Positions 44,788 through 53,661 of a stretch of DNA of 64,000 nucleotides are shown in pieces. How positions within the stretch are numbered: the first letter of the stretch is position 1; each line of letters begins with the position of its first letter. The position numbers were made by a program, and so were the translations under genes. Under the pieces are notes generated by a model, which saw only the letters and a program-made list of their open reading frames with translations, made no database searches and was not told the origin of the DNA. Location: positions 186,001 to 250,000 of the forward strand of contig NZ_JAHKPY010000012.1 in NCBI RefSeq assembly GCF_018860745.1, read 5' to 3'. The stretch comes from Zobellia uliginosa (GTDB lineage Bacteria > Bacteroidota > Bacteroidia > Flavobacteriales > Flavobacteriaceae).

Positions 44788-45543
44788 ATGACCGTATTCA
44801 GAAAAATAAGAAAAAAATTATTAGATTCAGGGAAATTAAAAAGCTATTTGACCTACGCTTTTGGAGAGATTTTACTCATTGCAATTGGTATATTAATTGC
44901 CTGGAAGATAAATGACCTCAACGAAATTCGTAAAAACAGGATTGTTGAGCTAAAAATTTATGAAAGCCTTTACGATGAGTTGGACACGAACTTAAAAATT
45001 TTGAATACTTCAATTGTCAAATACTCCAATACTGCTAGGAGGCTGGAGCATACTATGAATTATATAGGCCTACCTTATGATGAAATCAGTATTGGAGCTA
45101 AAGACACTATTGTCCACATTAACTACACACAAATAAATCTATTGGATGGCGCTTTGAATTCCGTGATTAATACCACCAAATTTGAACTTATAGAAAGTGA
45201 CTCGCTTAAAAGTCTAATCATGAACTACCCTGCAGAAATTCAAAAACTAAAGTCTATCGATCTAAAAATAAAAGAGATTGTTTTAGACCGGTTACAGCCG
45301 TCATTAGAAAAACATTTGGCATTAAAAGACATGCTAGCCAAGGAGAACCCTAAATATGAAAGAATAAAAGCTTTTGGAGAAAAATCCAACTACTACAACT
45401 TGTTACAAAGTAAAGATTATCAAAATAGCATAGTAGACCGTTTGCTTCAGACAGAAAACTTGCTTACAAGCGCTAAAAAATTGAGGAATAGAACGCAAGT
45501 GATGTCCAAAAAGTTAGGAGAGGAACTAGGTTACAGTCTTTAA
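44788..45543 (+). CDS. DUF6090-type membrane protein
   Basis: 251 residues. The N-terminal region (SYLTYAFGEILLIAIGILIAW, about 18-38) is a membrane helix in the family signature RKxLLxxGKxxxYLxYAxGEIxLVxxGILIAWxxNxxNE. The rest is a mostly helical domain with heptad-like regions (NLKILNTSIVKYSNTARRLEHTM), so it is probably an anchored coiled-coil protein. DUF6090 proteins are common in Flavobacteriia and uncharacterised. It lies between the EF-hand gene and the second LytTR pair (convergent, 46-bp gap). Confidence 0.82.
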   Translation: MTVFRKIRKKLLDSGKLKSYLTYAFGEILLIAIGILIAWKINDLNEIRKNRIVELKIYESLYDELDTNLKILNTSIVKYSNTARRLEHTMNYIGLPYDEISIGAKDTIVHINYTQINLLDGALNSVINTTKFELIESDSLKSLIMNYPAEIQKLKSIDLKIKEIVLDRLQPSLEKHLALKDMLAKENPKYERIKAFGEKSNYYNLLQSKDYQNSIVDRLLQTENLLTSAKKLRNRTQVMSKKLGEELGYSL

Positions 45544-45589
45544 AAACAATGTTTAGACCTTCCCTCATCAGTTTAAACAAGAACACAGA

Positions 45590-46324
45590 CTACAGACCCA
45601 ACAAAGAGAAAAATTGGGTTTTATGACTCTCCCCAATGGGAATACGAATATCATCAATTACAATTCTGTTCCGCTGTATGGTTTTGATAAAATTTACGTT
45701 TACCACAAAAGATTTATGTACTCTAATAAACTGATTAGGAGGCAATTTTTCTAAAATATCCTTAAAGCTGAGCAAGGTTAAAATGGCCTTATTACAGCCC
45801 ACTACATGAATTTTTAAATAATCCTTAAGTCCTTGCACATATTGTATGTCATCTAAATTAATCTTTACACTCTCATGTTCCGATTTCACAAAAATAAACT
45901 TCTGACTCTCATTTCCATCCCCTCTAGAAGGAAATACATTGGCACTAGAAATAATAGCTGGTGCATCTTTACGTGTTAAAAGTTCTTTTGCCCTTAGCAC
46001 TGCTTTTATAAAACGCTGGTATGGAATTGGCTTTACCAAATAGTCTACCGCGTTAAGTTCAAAACCTTCTACTGCGTATTGAGAGTAAGCCGTTGTAAAA
46101 ACAAAAAGCGGACGGTTATCAAGAGCGCTTATAAAATCCAGTCCATTTATTTGTGGCATCTCAATATCGCAAAAAATGACATCTACCTTTTGCTCATTAA
46201 TTGTTGGAATGGCTTCCAATGGGTTGGTAAATTTCCCAACAACCTCAATAAAACCTATTTTTTTACAGTAGTCCACCAAAATTTCAATGGCCAACGGTTC
46301 ATCATCTATTAGAATGCATTTCAT
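45590..46324 (-). CDS. LytTR-family response regulator (pair 2)
   Basis: 244 residues. Receiver with Asp7-Asp8, phospho-acceptor Asp53 (IFCDIEMP), FTTAYSQYAVEGF and VKPIPYQRF. LytTR domain from about 145 (DDIQYVQGLKDYLKIHVVG, then FIRVHKSFVVNVNFI). It has the same order of elements as the pair-1 regulator but is clearly diverged, i.e. a paralogue. Follows its kinase by 3 bp. Confidence 0.93.
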   Translation of the reverse strand: MKCILIDDEPLAIEILVDYCKKIGFIEVVGKFTNPLEAIPTINEQKVDVIFCDIEMPQINGLDFISALDNRPLFVFTTAYSQYAVEGFELNAVDYLVKPIPYQRFIKAVLRAKELLTRKDAPAIISSANVFPSRGDGNESQKFIFVKSEHESVKINLDDIQYVQGLKDYLKIHVVGCNKAILTLLSFKDILEKLPPNQFIRVHKSFVVNVNFIKTIQRNRIVIDDIRIPIGESHKTQFFSLLGL

Positions 46325-46327
46325 AAT

Positions 46328-47365
46328 TTATAGGTTTAGAATTAAATTAACTTCATAAGTAGCCCCGTCATCTTTTATGTCCAAATCATGAGAATTTGGA
46401 TATAAAAAATTTAATCTATTCTTTACGTTTTGAAGACCCACACCACTACTTTCGGACTTTGCCTGATGCTTTCCAATTTTGTTTACAACGTACAGATGTA
46501 TAGACTTCACTTTGATTAAAAGGTTTATTTTCACGTAGGTCTTTCCGGCATAATCAGTGCCATATTTAAAAGCATTCTCTATAAAGGAAATGAACAGAAG
46601 AGATGGTATTATCTTACCAGTGTCATCACCGGAAATTTTTAGATATACATTTTCACTGTTGGCCAACCTTAGACGTTGTAGTGCCACATAGCTTTTAATA
46701 TATTCTATCTCTTTTCCTAATGGCACCAAGTCTTTATCTGCTTCATAAATCATGTACCGCATTAATTCCGATAGGTTTATAATAGCCTCAGAAGTATCCG
46801 GTGATTTTTTTACGGATAGCGAATAAATAGTATTAAGTGAGTTGAATAAAAAATGGGGATTTAATTGCGTTTTTAGAAATTGAAGTTCCGACTGCACCTT
46901 CTCTTTTTCAACCGTTTTACGCAGATTTTCGTTTTTCTGCAATTCATTATAAACCCGCAGCATTATAGCGGATATATAAGGTACGATTAGGGTAACGAAC
47001 GGCATTAAAGAAAAACGTAACGGCATACCCGAAGCTCTTCTTTCTCCTAAAAAATTTCCAAGAGGCCCTAAGTCTTTGGGGATTTCCGGTATAAATAATA
47101 CATGTGACAAATAGGTGTAAGTAATGAATATAAGTATTGAAATCCCAATGTAGGTTTTCATTTTATCATTCAACAGAAAGTTGGGAACCAGATAGTAATA
47201 ATTGAAATAAAACAATCCTGCTGCCATGAATAACTTTACAATAATATGAAGCGGAATTGACCTAGACTCTATTAAAAATGGATAAACGAATATTAAGTAA
47301 ATAGCACACCAGAAGAAGGCATGTACTAACCACTGCGGAAAGTATTTTCTTTTGGGTGCATTCAT
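46328..47365 (-). CDS. LytS-like sensor histidine kinase (pair 2)
   Basis: 345 residues. Four membrane helices (about 14-32, 41-63, 70-92, 117-137). The loop between helices 3 and 4 (about 93-116) is Pro/Gly/Arg-rich, without the Met/His cluster of pair 1. The kinase core LQFLKTQLNPHFLFNSLNT has phospho-acceptor His171, followed by FIENAFKYGTDYA and GVGLQNVKNRLNFLYP. Starts 9 bp after the DUF4907 gene, so DUF4907, kinase and regulator form one transcription unit. Confidence 0.92.
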   Translation of the reverse strand: MNAPKRKYFPQWLVHAFFWCAIYLIFVYPFLIESRSIPLHIIVKLFMAAGLFYFNYYYLVPNFLLNDKMKTYIGISILIFITYTYLSHVLFIPEIPKDLGPLGNFLGERRASGMPLRFSLMPFVTLIVPYISAIMLRVYNELQKNENLRKTVEKEKVQSELQFLKTQLNPHFLFNSLNTIYSLSVKKSPDTSEAIINLSELMRYMIYEADKDLVPLGKEIEYIKSYVALQRLRLANSENVYLKISGDDTGKIIPSLLFISFIENAFKYGTDYAGKTYVKINLLIKVKSIHLYVVNKIGKHQAKSESSGVGLQNVKNRLNFLYPNSHDLDIKDDGATYEVNLILNL

Positions 47366-47374
47366 CTTTTTACT

Positions 47375-47701
47375 TTAAAGTTTTATTCTTAATTCGTTAA
47401 GTTCAGCAACAGTAACAAAAGGAGCCTTTTTCTTTGTTATTTTTTTAAGAACCTCATCTGCTACTAATCTGGCATCCTTTTCAGATTCAAAAGGCCTTTT
47501 CCCCTGTATTGCCGGTATAACTTCCTGTTTTACCAAAATCTTATCCTCATATAAAATTTCATAACCATAGCCATTAGTAACCTTTATAGTCTCTGCGCGA
47601 AGCTGTGTCTTTTTTACTTCTACCTTTTTAAGGTTGAACGTAATATATGCAACCAAGATGACCACTGCTGCCAATAAAATGTGAATTTTCCGTATTCTCA
47701 T
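47375..47701 (-). CDS. DUF4907 domain protein
   Basis: 108 residues. N-terminal membrane anchor or signal (IHILLAAVVILVAYITF), then the DUF4907 domain: NGYGYEILYEDKILVKQEVIPAIQG, then FESEKDARLVADEVLKKI. Such domains occur next to Kelch-repeat and DUF4270 genes in Bacteroidota and have no known function. It lies between the Kelch gene terminator and the pair-2 kinase, which places it in the regulatory unit. Confidence 0.85.
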   Translation of the reverse strand: MRIRKIHILLAAVVILVAYITFNLKKVEVKKTQLRAETIKVTNGYGYEILYEDKILVKQEVIPAIQGKRPFESEKDARLVADEVLKKITKKKAPFVTVAELNELRIKL

Positions 47702-47718
47702 AAGCTTAATTAAAAAAA

Positions 47719-47741
47719 GGGCAGTACCAGAAGGACTGCCC
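47719..47741 (-). terminator. Intrinsic terminator or attenuator between Kelch and DUF4907 genes
   Basis: A 7-bp GGGCAGT/ACTGCCC stem (47719-47741) with a 9-base loop. On the minus strand it is followed by seven T residues. It lies inside what would otherwise be one operon (Kelch, DUF4907, kinase, regulator), so it should lower downstream expression relative to the Kelch gene. Confidence 0.75.
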
Positions 47742-47764
47742 CATTACTAACTCAAATAAATTAA

Positions 47765-48766
47765 CTAATCTTCATCATCGTATTCATCAAAAGGAAAAAA
47801 TTCATACAAATCATCTAAATAAAGACTTCCCGTTCTTCCTAATCCAACAACCGCTTTTGTTCCATTAGAGAAGGCCACTCCATCTTGCCTTGTAGTTCCC
47901 TCAAAGCTGGTTTTCACTTCCCAACTATCAATGCTAGGATCATACTGCCAAACAGAGCCTAAAGTTCCACTAGATACACCACAGGCTATGTACCCATATC
48001 CATTGAGAGTAAAACCAACCGCATTACTTCTGGTAATGGAATAATCATCTTCTTCGTCCAAATCCAATTTCTTTGTCCATGTTTCCGTAGCGGCATCAAA
48101 TTCCCAAAAATCATCAATATAGATACCATTAGAGACGCCAGTTCCCAAATAGACCTTATCTCCAATAGTAAAAGTGGTTGCAGCTCTTCTTTTATCCCCG
48201 CCAAAACCAACTAGTTCTGACCAAGTGTCCGTTACTGGATCATATTTCCAAAAGTCTTTACGATCATTCTCTCCGTCATATCCTGTTCCAAAATAACCAA
48301 AGCCATTCATTCCAAAAGCTACGGCACTCCTTCTACCTGTGGTAGAAGGCAAAGAAGCAATTTCTTCCCATGAATTAGAACCTGCATTATAAGCGTAGAA
48401 ATCAGAAAGTTCATCTAACCCGTCATATCCTGACCCAATGTAACCTATATCATCAATTTCAAAACCAACTGCAGCATTTCGTGCAGTGCCTATAAAATCT
48501 GCTTTCTGCGACCAAAAATCGCCATCCATATCATAAGACCAAAAAGAAGTAAGATAATCATCACCATCATATCCCACTCCGGTATACCCCATATTTCCAA
48601 TTGTAAAGCTTGAAGTTCCGCTACGTGGACTACCGTCAAAAACAGATCTATCTGTCCAGTTACCCAAATAATCGTCATCATCGTCATCATTTGAACAACT
48701 CACCAGTGTACTGGCCATTGTGCTGAAGATTATTATCGTACCTACATAGTATTTCAATCCTTTCAT
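47765..48766 (-). CDS. Kelch-repeat beta-propeller lipoprotein
   Basis: 333 residues. Signal peptide with lipobox STLVSC (Cys24) followed by SNDDDDDD. Six Kelch-type repeats, each with a YxGTGYDG/FWxYDPxTDxW pattern, e.g. GYFGTGYDGENDRKDFWKYD, make a six-bladed propeller that fills the mature protein. The tail is acidic (FDEYDDED). Surface-exposed binding protein or NanM-like mutarotase are family possibilities; no catalytic evidence is seen. Divergent from the DUF4270 gene with a 239-bp regulatory gap. Confidence 0.88.
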   Translation of the reverse strand: MKGLKYYVGTIIIFSTMASTLVSCSNDDDDDDYLGNWTDRSVFDGSPRSGTSSFTIGNMGYTGVGYDGDDYLTSFWSYDMDGDFWSQKADFIGTARNAAVGFEIDDIGYIGSGYDGLDELSDFYAYNAGSNSWEEIASLPSTTGRRSAVAFGMNGFGYFGTGYDGENDRKDFWKYDPVTDTWSELVGFGGDKRRAATTFTIGDKVYLGTGVSNGIYIDDFWEFDAATETWTKKLDLDEEDDYSITRSNAVGFTLNGYGYIACGVSSGTLGSVWQYDPSIDSWEVKTSFEGTTRQDGVAFSNGTKAVVGLGRTGSLYLDDLYEFFPFDEYDDED

Positions 48767-49005
48767 GTGCTTTCTATTTTGTTAGCCAGTTAATTTTCAT
48801 CAAAACTAAAACACGGTGTTCACCCTTGAAACCGAAATAGATGAAGCAGCGTATTTAACACATGAACACTAGAATTTAATCTACCAAAACGCTTTATGTT
48901 TTAATAGTCAAAAAACGGGTATTGGTCTTATAACTATGGAGGTTTGTCTATTCCGGTTTATAAGCGCTAGCGTGTCCAATACATTTACCCTCAAATACTA
49001 TCAAT

Positions 49006-50319
49006 ATGAAAAACATCATAGTCGTTTTAATCTGCTTAACCTTCTTAACATCTTGTAGTACCGATAGCCTTAATACTTCTGATTTTGAGGCAGGAGACAC
49101 CTTTACAGATAGTGATATACGTGTGGTTCAGTTGGATACAATGACTGTAGATTTCTCTACTATGAAGTTTGATAGTATAGACACATCACAATCTGTTCGC
49201 ATGCTTGTTGGAAAATATAACGACCCTATTTTTGGAGCGGTCAAAGCTGCCAGTTTTTTAGAGTTGGTTCCTACCTCCTATTTCATTGACACTGATGCCG
49301 AGTATGATAGTATAACATTCTTACTTAGACCGGACAATTACCATTATAATGATACCCTGTTATTAAATACCATTCACATAAACCAACTGAGCGAAAATAT
49401 GAAACCAGCGGATGGTATTAACTTTTACAACACGAGCAAGATAGACTTTGAAGAAGAAGATTTAGGGCGCACAACCTACTACCCAAGACCCATGAATACA
49501 GATTCTCTTGAAATTAAACTAACGGACGTTTTAGGACAAGAATTGTTTGACGATTTACAATTAAAGAAAATAACGAACTATGATGAGTTCAAAAACTACT
49601 TTTACGGTATTACCGTTCAACCCGATGCAGATGACAATGGTTCTATAATTGGTTTTTCATTGACCTCTAATATGCGTCTTTATTACACCATAGCCACAGA
49701 AAACGAAAGAACGCAGTATTACACGGATTTCTATGTTAATACAAGTAGTTCTCCCCTTCCTTTTTTTAATCAAATCTCTGCAGACGAACCCATTGATTAT
49801 CTAAAGACTTTGATCGATCAAGAAATAAACCTCCATAGTTCCAAAACTGATAACCAAAGTTTTATACAGTCCGGTATGGGCATAGCTACTAGGCTTGAAT
49901 TTCCTTATATAAAATCGGTATTTGATATTCCTGGACAGGGTACACTACTAGATGCCTCCCTTAGGATTGCCCCTGCAATAAGATCATATACCGATGCATT
50001 GGCTTTGAGAGATACTCTTTCTGTCTTTATTGTAGACCAAAACAATGAATTAACCAGCCAATTGTATTCAACAGATGGTTCTGTAGCACAAGCTATTCTA
50101 AATAAAGAAAACCAAGAGTTTAATGATATCTATTACGAATTACCCTTAAGTGGCTATTTAGAAGAGTTACTATCCGTAGACCAAGAATCCTCAGATGCCC
50201 TGATTCTTTTGCCTAGCAATTACAATTCAACAGTGGATCGTTTTGTACTAAACACAGATATAAATTCTCAAGGTACCACGCTTGAGCTCACTTATGCCAT
50301 TTATGACGAAGATGAATAA
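49006..50319 (+). CDS. DUF4270 lipoprotein
   Basis: 437 residues with a signal and lipobox FLTSC (Cys17). Family features are the early DSIRVVQ-like start (DIRVVQLDTMTVDFSTMKFDSIDT), the segment LVGKYNDPIFGAVKAASFLEL, a central NEFKNYF-type part (YDEFKNYFYGITVQPD) and a long beta-rich C-terminus. DUF4270 proteins are abundant in Bacteroidota and of unknown function. The downstream OMP gene starts inside the last codons (ATG 50303 or 50312, stop 50317-50319), so the two are coupled. Confidence 0.85.
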   Translation: MKNIIVVLICLTFLTSCSTDSLNTSDFEAGDTFTDSDIRVVQLDTMTVDFSTMKFDSIDTSQSVRMLVGKYNDPIFGAVKAASFLELVPTSYFIDTDAEYDSITFLLRPDNYHYNDTLLLNTIHINQLSENMKPADGINFYNTSKIDFEEEDLGRTTYYPRPMNTDSLEIKLTDVLGQELFDDLQLKKITNYDEFKNYFYGITVQPDADDNGSIIGFSLTSNMRLYYTIATENERTQYYTDFYVNTSSSPLPFFNQISADEPIDYLKTLIDQEINLHSSKTDNQSFIQSGMGIATRLEFPYIKSVFDIPGQGTLLDASLRIAPAIRSYTDALALRDTLSVFIVDQNNELTSQLYSTDGSVAQAILNKENQEFNDIYYELPLSGYLEELLSVDQESSDALILLPSNYNSTVDRFVLNTDINSQGTTLELTYAIYDEDE

Positions 50320-51559
50320 AGTTTTACTCTTTTCTACTTTTGTATTATTCCTAAACTTCTGTGCCGTGAGAGCACAATCAGAAAGTTTAACTAGTTCTCC
50401 CTATTCTTTGTACGGCCTAGGCGCCATAAACCAATCTAGCATAGGGCGAACCAATGGAATGGGATTTACAGGAATAGGCCTCAAGACCTCAAATCAAATC
50501 AATAATTTAAACCCTGCAAATTTTGCTTTAATTCCCAAAGGGTCATTTTTTTATGACATAGGTATAAAGGGCGAATACAACCAGTACAGCAATAAGGCGG
50601 ATAGTGAAACAAAAACTACCATCAACTTTTCTAATCTAGCCCTTGCTTTTAGGATAGCGGAAGGATTAGGTGCAGGTATTTCTCTTGTTCCTTATAGTGA
50701 GATGGGATATTCCTTGATAGGAATCAAAACCAACATAGAAGGAACAGATGAAACTTTTGAGAGCAATGTAAATGGCATTGGAGGCTTAAGTGAACTTAAA
50801 TTTAATATAGGGTACAGTGTCTTACCCAACTTTAGGTTGGGGGCAAATGCATCCGTTCTATTCGGAAACATTGAAGAAAATGAGTCTTTTATACTAAACC
50901 AAAGCACTTTTTATTCTGAGGAAACCACGAACTATTCCGGTATCCGTTTTGGCCTGGGCATGCATTTTGATGTATCTGAAAATTTTACCATTGGTAGTAC
51001 GGTTCAATTTCCAACCAGCTTAAAAGGAAATATCAAACGTTCCATTACAAAAAGTTTAGATGGTACAGAAATAACGGTAGAAGATGGTGCCAGCGATACT
51101 TCTGCCAATTTCAACATGCCGTTGGAAGTGGGCTTAGGATTGAGTGCTAATCTTTTTGAAACGTTAACCATAAGCGCGGATTATAAGAAGAACTATTGGG
51201 ATGCTACTGGACAAACAGAAAGTCTTGGAAGTTATGCAGACCAAGACATATACGGAATTGGTCTGGAATATATCAAAGATCCTAGGGGTTATAAATATGC
51301 CGATCGCATTCGTTACCGTACCGGTTTTAATTATGACAACGGATACCTTTCCATAAATAAAAAAAAAGTAGATGGATACAACTTTACCGCTGGTATTGGC
51401 ATACCAATAGGTCATAGTCAAAAATCTATGATGAATTTATCTTACAGTTACGGATCTAAAGGTCAAATTCAAAATATTTTGATAAAAGAGAACTTTCACC
51501 TATTAACATTGAATTTTAGCCTAGAAGACCTTTGGTTCCAGAAACGAAAAATAAACTAG
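50312..51559 (+). CDS. Outer-membrane beta-barrel protein (uncharacterised)
   Basis: 415 residues from ATG 50312; ATG 50303 (three codons earlier) is equally possible. A signal peptide ends at CAVRAQ. The mature protein has SPYSLYGLGAINQSSIGRTNGMGFTGIGL, resembling the N-terminal hatch of FadL/OmpP1-like barrels. Then come alternating amphipathic strands and a C-terminal LTLNFSLEDLWFQKR strand. Probably the membrane partner of the DUF4270 lipoprotein encoded just upstream. Convergent with the CtlX-like gene (15-bp gap). Confidence 0.75.
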   Translation: MNKVLLFSTFVLFLNFCAVRAQSESLTSSPYSLYGLGAINQSSIGRTNGMGFTGIGLKTSNQINNLNPANFALIPKGSFFYDIGIKGEYNQYSNKADSETKTTINFSNLALAFRIAEGLGAGISLVPYSEMGYSLIGIKTNIEGTDETFESNVNGIGGLSELKFNIGYSVLPNFRLGANASVLFGNIEENESFILNQSTFYSEETTNYSGIRFGLGMHFDVSENFTIGSTVQFPTSLKGNIKRSITKSLDGTEITVEDGASDTSANFNMPLEVGLGLSANLFETLTISADYKKNYWDATGQTESLGSYADQDIYGIGLEYIKDPRGYKYADRIRYRTGFNYDNGYLSINKKKVDGYNFTAGIGIPIGHSQKSMMNLSYSYGSKGQIQNILIKENFHLLTLNFSLEDLWFQKRKIN

Positions 51560-51574
51560 TAAAGAATTTTCTCA

Positions 51575-52504
51575 TTAAGAATGCGGCAGAAAAACCTCTG
51601 CCATCATGCAACGAGCACTACCGCCGCCACAAGTCTCAATAGCCTCCAAAGAGCTATGAATAATCTCACAATACTTCTCTATAGCTTCAATTTGCTCAGG
51701 AGTTAAACTGTGGTAGGCAGAAGAACTCATTACAAGATACTTTTTATCGTCGCTTCCTAAAACCTGAAGCATATTACCAGCAAAATGGTGCATTTGCTGT
51801 TCGGTAATTTTAATGATTTCCTTACCGTCTTGCTTTAGATGATCAATTACATTTTTACGCTCCTTTTTATCATCAATCGTATCAAGACATATTACCGAAA
51901 AATTCGTGGCCAAACACATCATAACGTTTGTATGGTAAATTGGCATTCTTTTGCCATCTACAGATTGGTTTGCAGTAAAAATTACCGGAGAATATTCAAA
52001 ATCTTCACAGAACTCTATAAATAAATCCTCATCGGCTCTTTTAGATAGTGCACAGTATGCTTTTTTATTCACTCTATCCAAAGCCATGCTTCCTGTTGCC
52101 TCTAAAAAAATCCCTTCTTCCTCTGCAGAGGTATAGTCCACTACATTTTCAATAAGTAATCCATTTTGCTCAAGAATATCTAAAATATCCTCACGTCTTT
52201 CATTACGTCTGTTTTCTGCAAACATAGGATATAAACCTACCGTACCGTTAGCATGAAACGAAATCCAATTATTAGGAAATATAGAATCTGGAGTATCAGG
52301 CTCCTTGGTGTCTTCAATCACTATTACATTAACGCCTTTGGAGCGCAATACCTTTACAAAGGCATCAAACTCTTGTTGCGCCTTTGAATTGATAGTAGAA
52401 TTCTTGACATCTATATCTTCCTGAAAATAATTATTAACCGCAGTCTGCTCATTCATTCTAAAATTGACCGGGCGAATCATTAGTATGTTATTCGTAATCT
52501 GCAT
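51575..52504 (-). CDS. Amidinotransferase-fold hydrolase, CtlX-like (citrulline/arginine)
   Basis: 309 residues. Guanidino-modifying fold: the opening ILMIRPVNFRMNEQTAVNNYF, IFPNNWISFH, FLEATGSMALDR, catalytic His in MHHFAGNMLQ and catalytic Cys in GGGSARCMMAEVF near the C-terminus. This arrangement is that of the citrulline-utilisation hydrolase CtlX and related arginine deiminases. A TAATTTTG box (52526-52533) lies 22 nt upstream. A distant paralogue of the next gene; both act on guanidino or ureido groups. Confidence 0.87.
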   Translation of the reverse strand: MQITNNILMIRPVNFRMNEQTAVNNYFQEDIDVKNSTINSKAQQEFDAFVKVLRSKGVNVIVIEDTKEPDTPDSIFPNNWISFHANGTVGLYPMFAENRRNERREDILDILEQNGLLIENVVDYTSAEEEGIFLEATGSMALDRVNKKAYCALSKRADEDLFIEFCEDFEYSPVIFTANQSVDGKRMPIYHTNVMMCLATNFSVICLDTIDDKKERKNVIDHLKQDGKEIIKITEQQMHHFAGNMLQVLGSDDKKYLVMSSSAYHSLTPEQIEAIEKYCEIIHSSLEAIETCGGGSARCMMAEVFLPHS

Positions 52505-52608
52505 AAAGATTTAATTAATTTTTCGCAAAATTAGCGCTTTTAATTCTGTATAACCTAGGATATATCAAAATATTAGACTTGCAAAAAATACACTGTTAAA
52601 GGAAAGTA

Positions 52609-53541
52609 TTAACCTACATATGAGTCCTGTTCCCGAACCAATGGCAGCGTGCTGCAACGCAAAAGACCTTCTTGCTTAGCTATTTCCGAATATGGAATCT
52701 CCTCTACCGTAAAGCCCTGATTTCGCAACCAATTATTAAGACGTGTAAAGTTCTTTTCCGAGACCACTACTTCTGGTGAAATAGAAAACACGTTACTGAA
52801 CATTTGATACATTTCGTCAGGTGAAATTTCAAATATATTTTCCTTACCGAAAAAGTCTACCAGCCATTGGTATTCTTCTTCCACCAAAAATCCATTTTTA
52901 TGTAATATGGCTTTTCCTTTTCCTAAAGGTTGAAAGCAACAGTCCAAATGCAACGCATTCTGTTTAGCATCTGTATTGGATTTTCGCAAATGAAATGACT
53001 TTATTTTTTTAGTAGGAAATTGTTCTGTTATATAATCTATAGCTTCTTGGTTGGTTCTGGCAGTAATATAACTTGGATAATCATCTGCCGTATAGGTACC
53101 TATAAAAATATAGTCGCCCCATGGCATAACATCACCACCCTCCACATGTACTTCCTCTGGTGGATGTAGAATATTCTCATCTTCTATTCTATCCAAAACA
53201 TGTAGAATAGCTTCTACCTCTTTTTCTCTATCCGGTAAAATATTAGCTATGATGAGCTTGTCCTCTATAACGAAAGCGATATCCCTAGAAAAAATTTGAT
53301 TACAATCCGTTAAGACTTCTGGTCTGTATACTTGCACATCATACTTTTTAAATACCTCTGCAAATGCATTCATCTCAAGAATCATATCCTCTTCCTTTGG
53401 ATACGTACCCGCTAAAATATGCTCTAATGATTTAGGATCATAGGTCTCTTCTGGTTTTGGTGTGGGTCCGTTACTTTTAGCAGTACCCAAAACCACAACT
53501 TTTAACTTAGAAATCTCATCGTTTACGTGAAGCTTAAGCAT
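52609..53541 (-). CDS. Amidinotransferase / dimethylargininase-like hydrolase
   Basis: 310 residues. Catalytic features: acidic HVEGGDVMPWG, His in ALHLDCCFQPLGKGK, and the C-terminal Cys in GLLRCSTLPLVRE, i.e. the Glu/Asp-His-Cys triad of the DDAH/arginine deiminase/amidinotransferase superfamily. Whether it hydrolyses (deiminase, DDAH) or transfers (glycine amidinotransferase) cannot be decided. Promoter with TATCTTTG (53556-53563) and a TTG 21 bp further up. The next gene downstream is its CtlX-like relative. Confidence 0.87.
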   Translation of the reverse strand: MLKLHVNDEISKLKVVVLGTAKSNGPTPKPEETYDPKSLEHILAGTYPKEEDMILEMNAFAEVFKKYDVQVYRPEVLTDCNQIFSRDIAFVIEDKLIIANILPDREKEVEAILHVLDRIEDENILHPPEEVHVEGGDVMPWGDYIFIGTYTADDYPSYITARTNQEAIDYITEQFPTKKIKSFHLRKSNTDAKQNALHLDCCFQPLGKGKAILHKNGFLVEEEYQWLVDFFGKENIFEISPDEMYQMFSNVFSISPEVVVSEKNFTRLNNWLRNQGFTVEEIPYSEIAKQEGLLRCSTLPLVREQDSYVG

Positions 53542-53555
53542 ATACTTTTTGATGG

Positions 53556-53587
53556 CAAAGATAAGAGAACCAATTGGCGGGCAACAA
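53556..53587 (-). promoter_or_regulatory. Promoter of the amidinotransferase-like gene
   Basis: Minus strand: TTG (53587-53585), 21-bp spacer, TATCTTTG (53563-53556), then about 14 nt to the ATG at 53541. Full match at both elements. Confidence 0.55.
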
Positions 53588-53605
53588 GATTTATAAAAAT
53601 AAAAA

Positions 53606-53640
53606 AAAGTCCTTTCTTGAGTTTCTCAAAAAAGGACTTT
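53606..53640 (-). terminator. Intrinsic terminator of gltA
   Basis: Two 16-base arms (53606-53621 and 53625-53640) pair with one mismatch around a TTT loop. On the minus strand a T-tract follows (A-run 53601-53608 on plus). It closes the gltA transcript (stop at 53662). Confidence 0.85.
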
Positions 53641-53661
53641 GATATAAAATAGTAATGTTGC

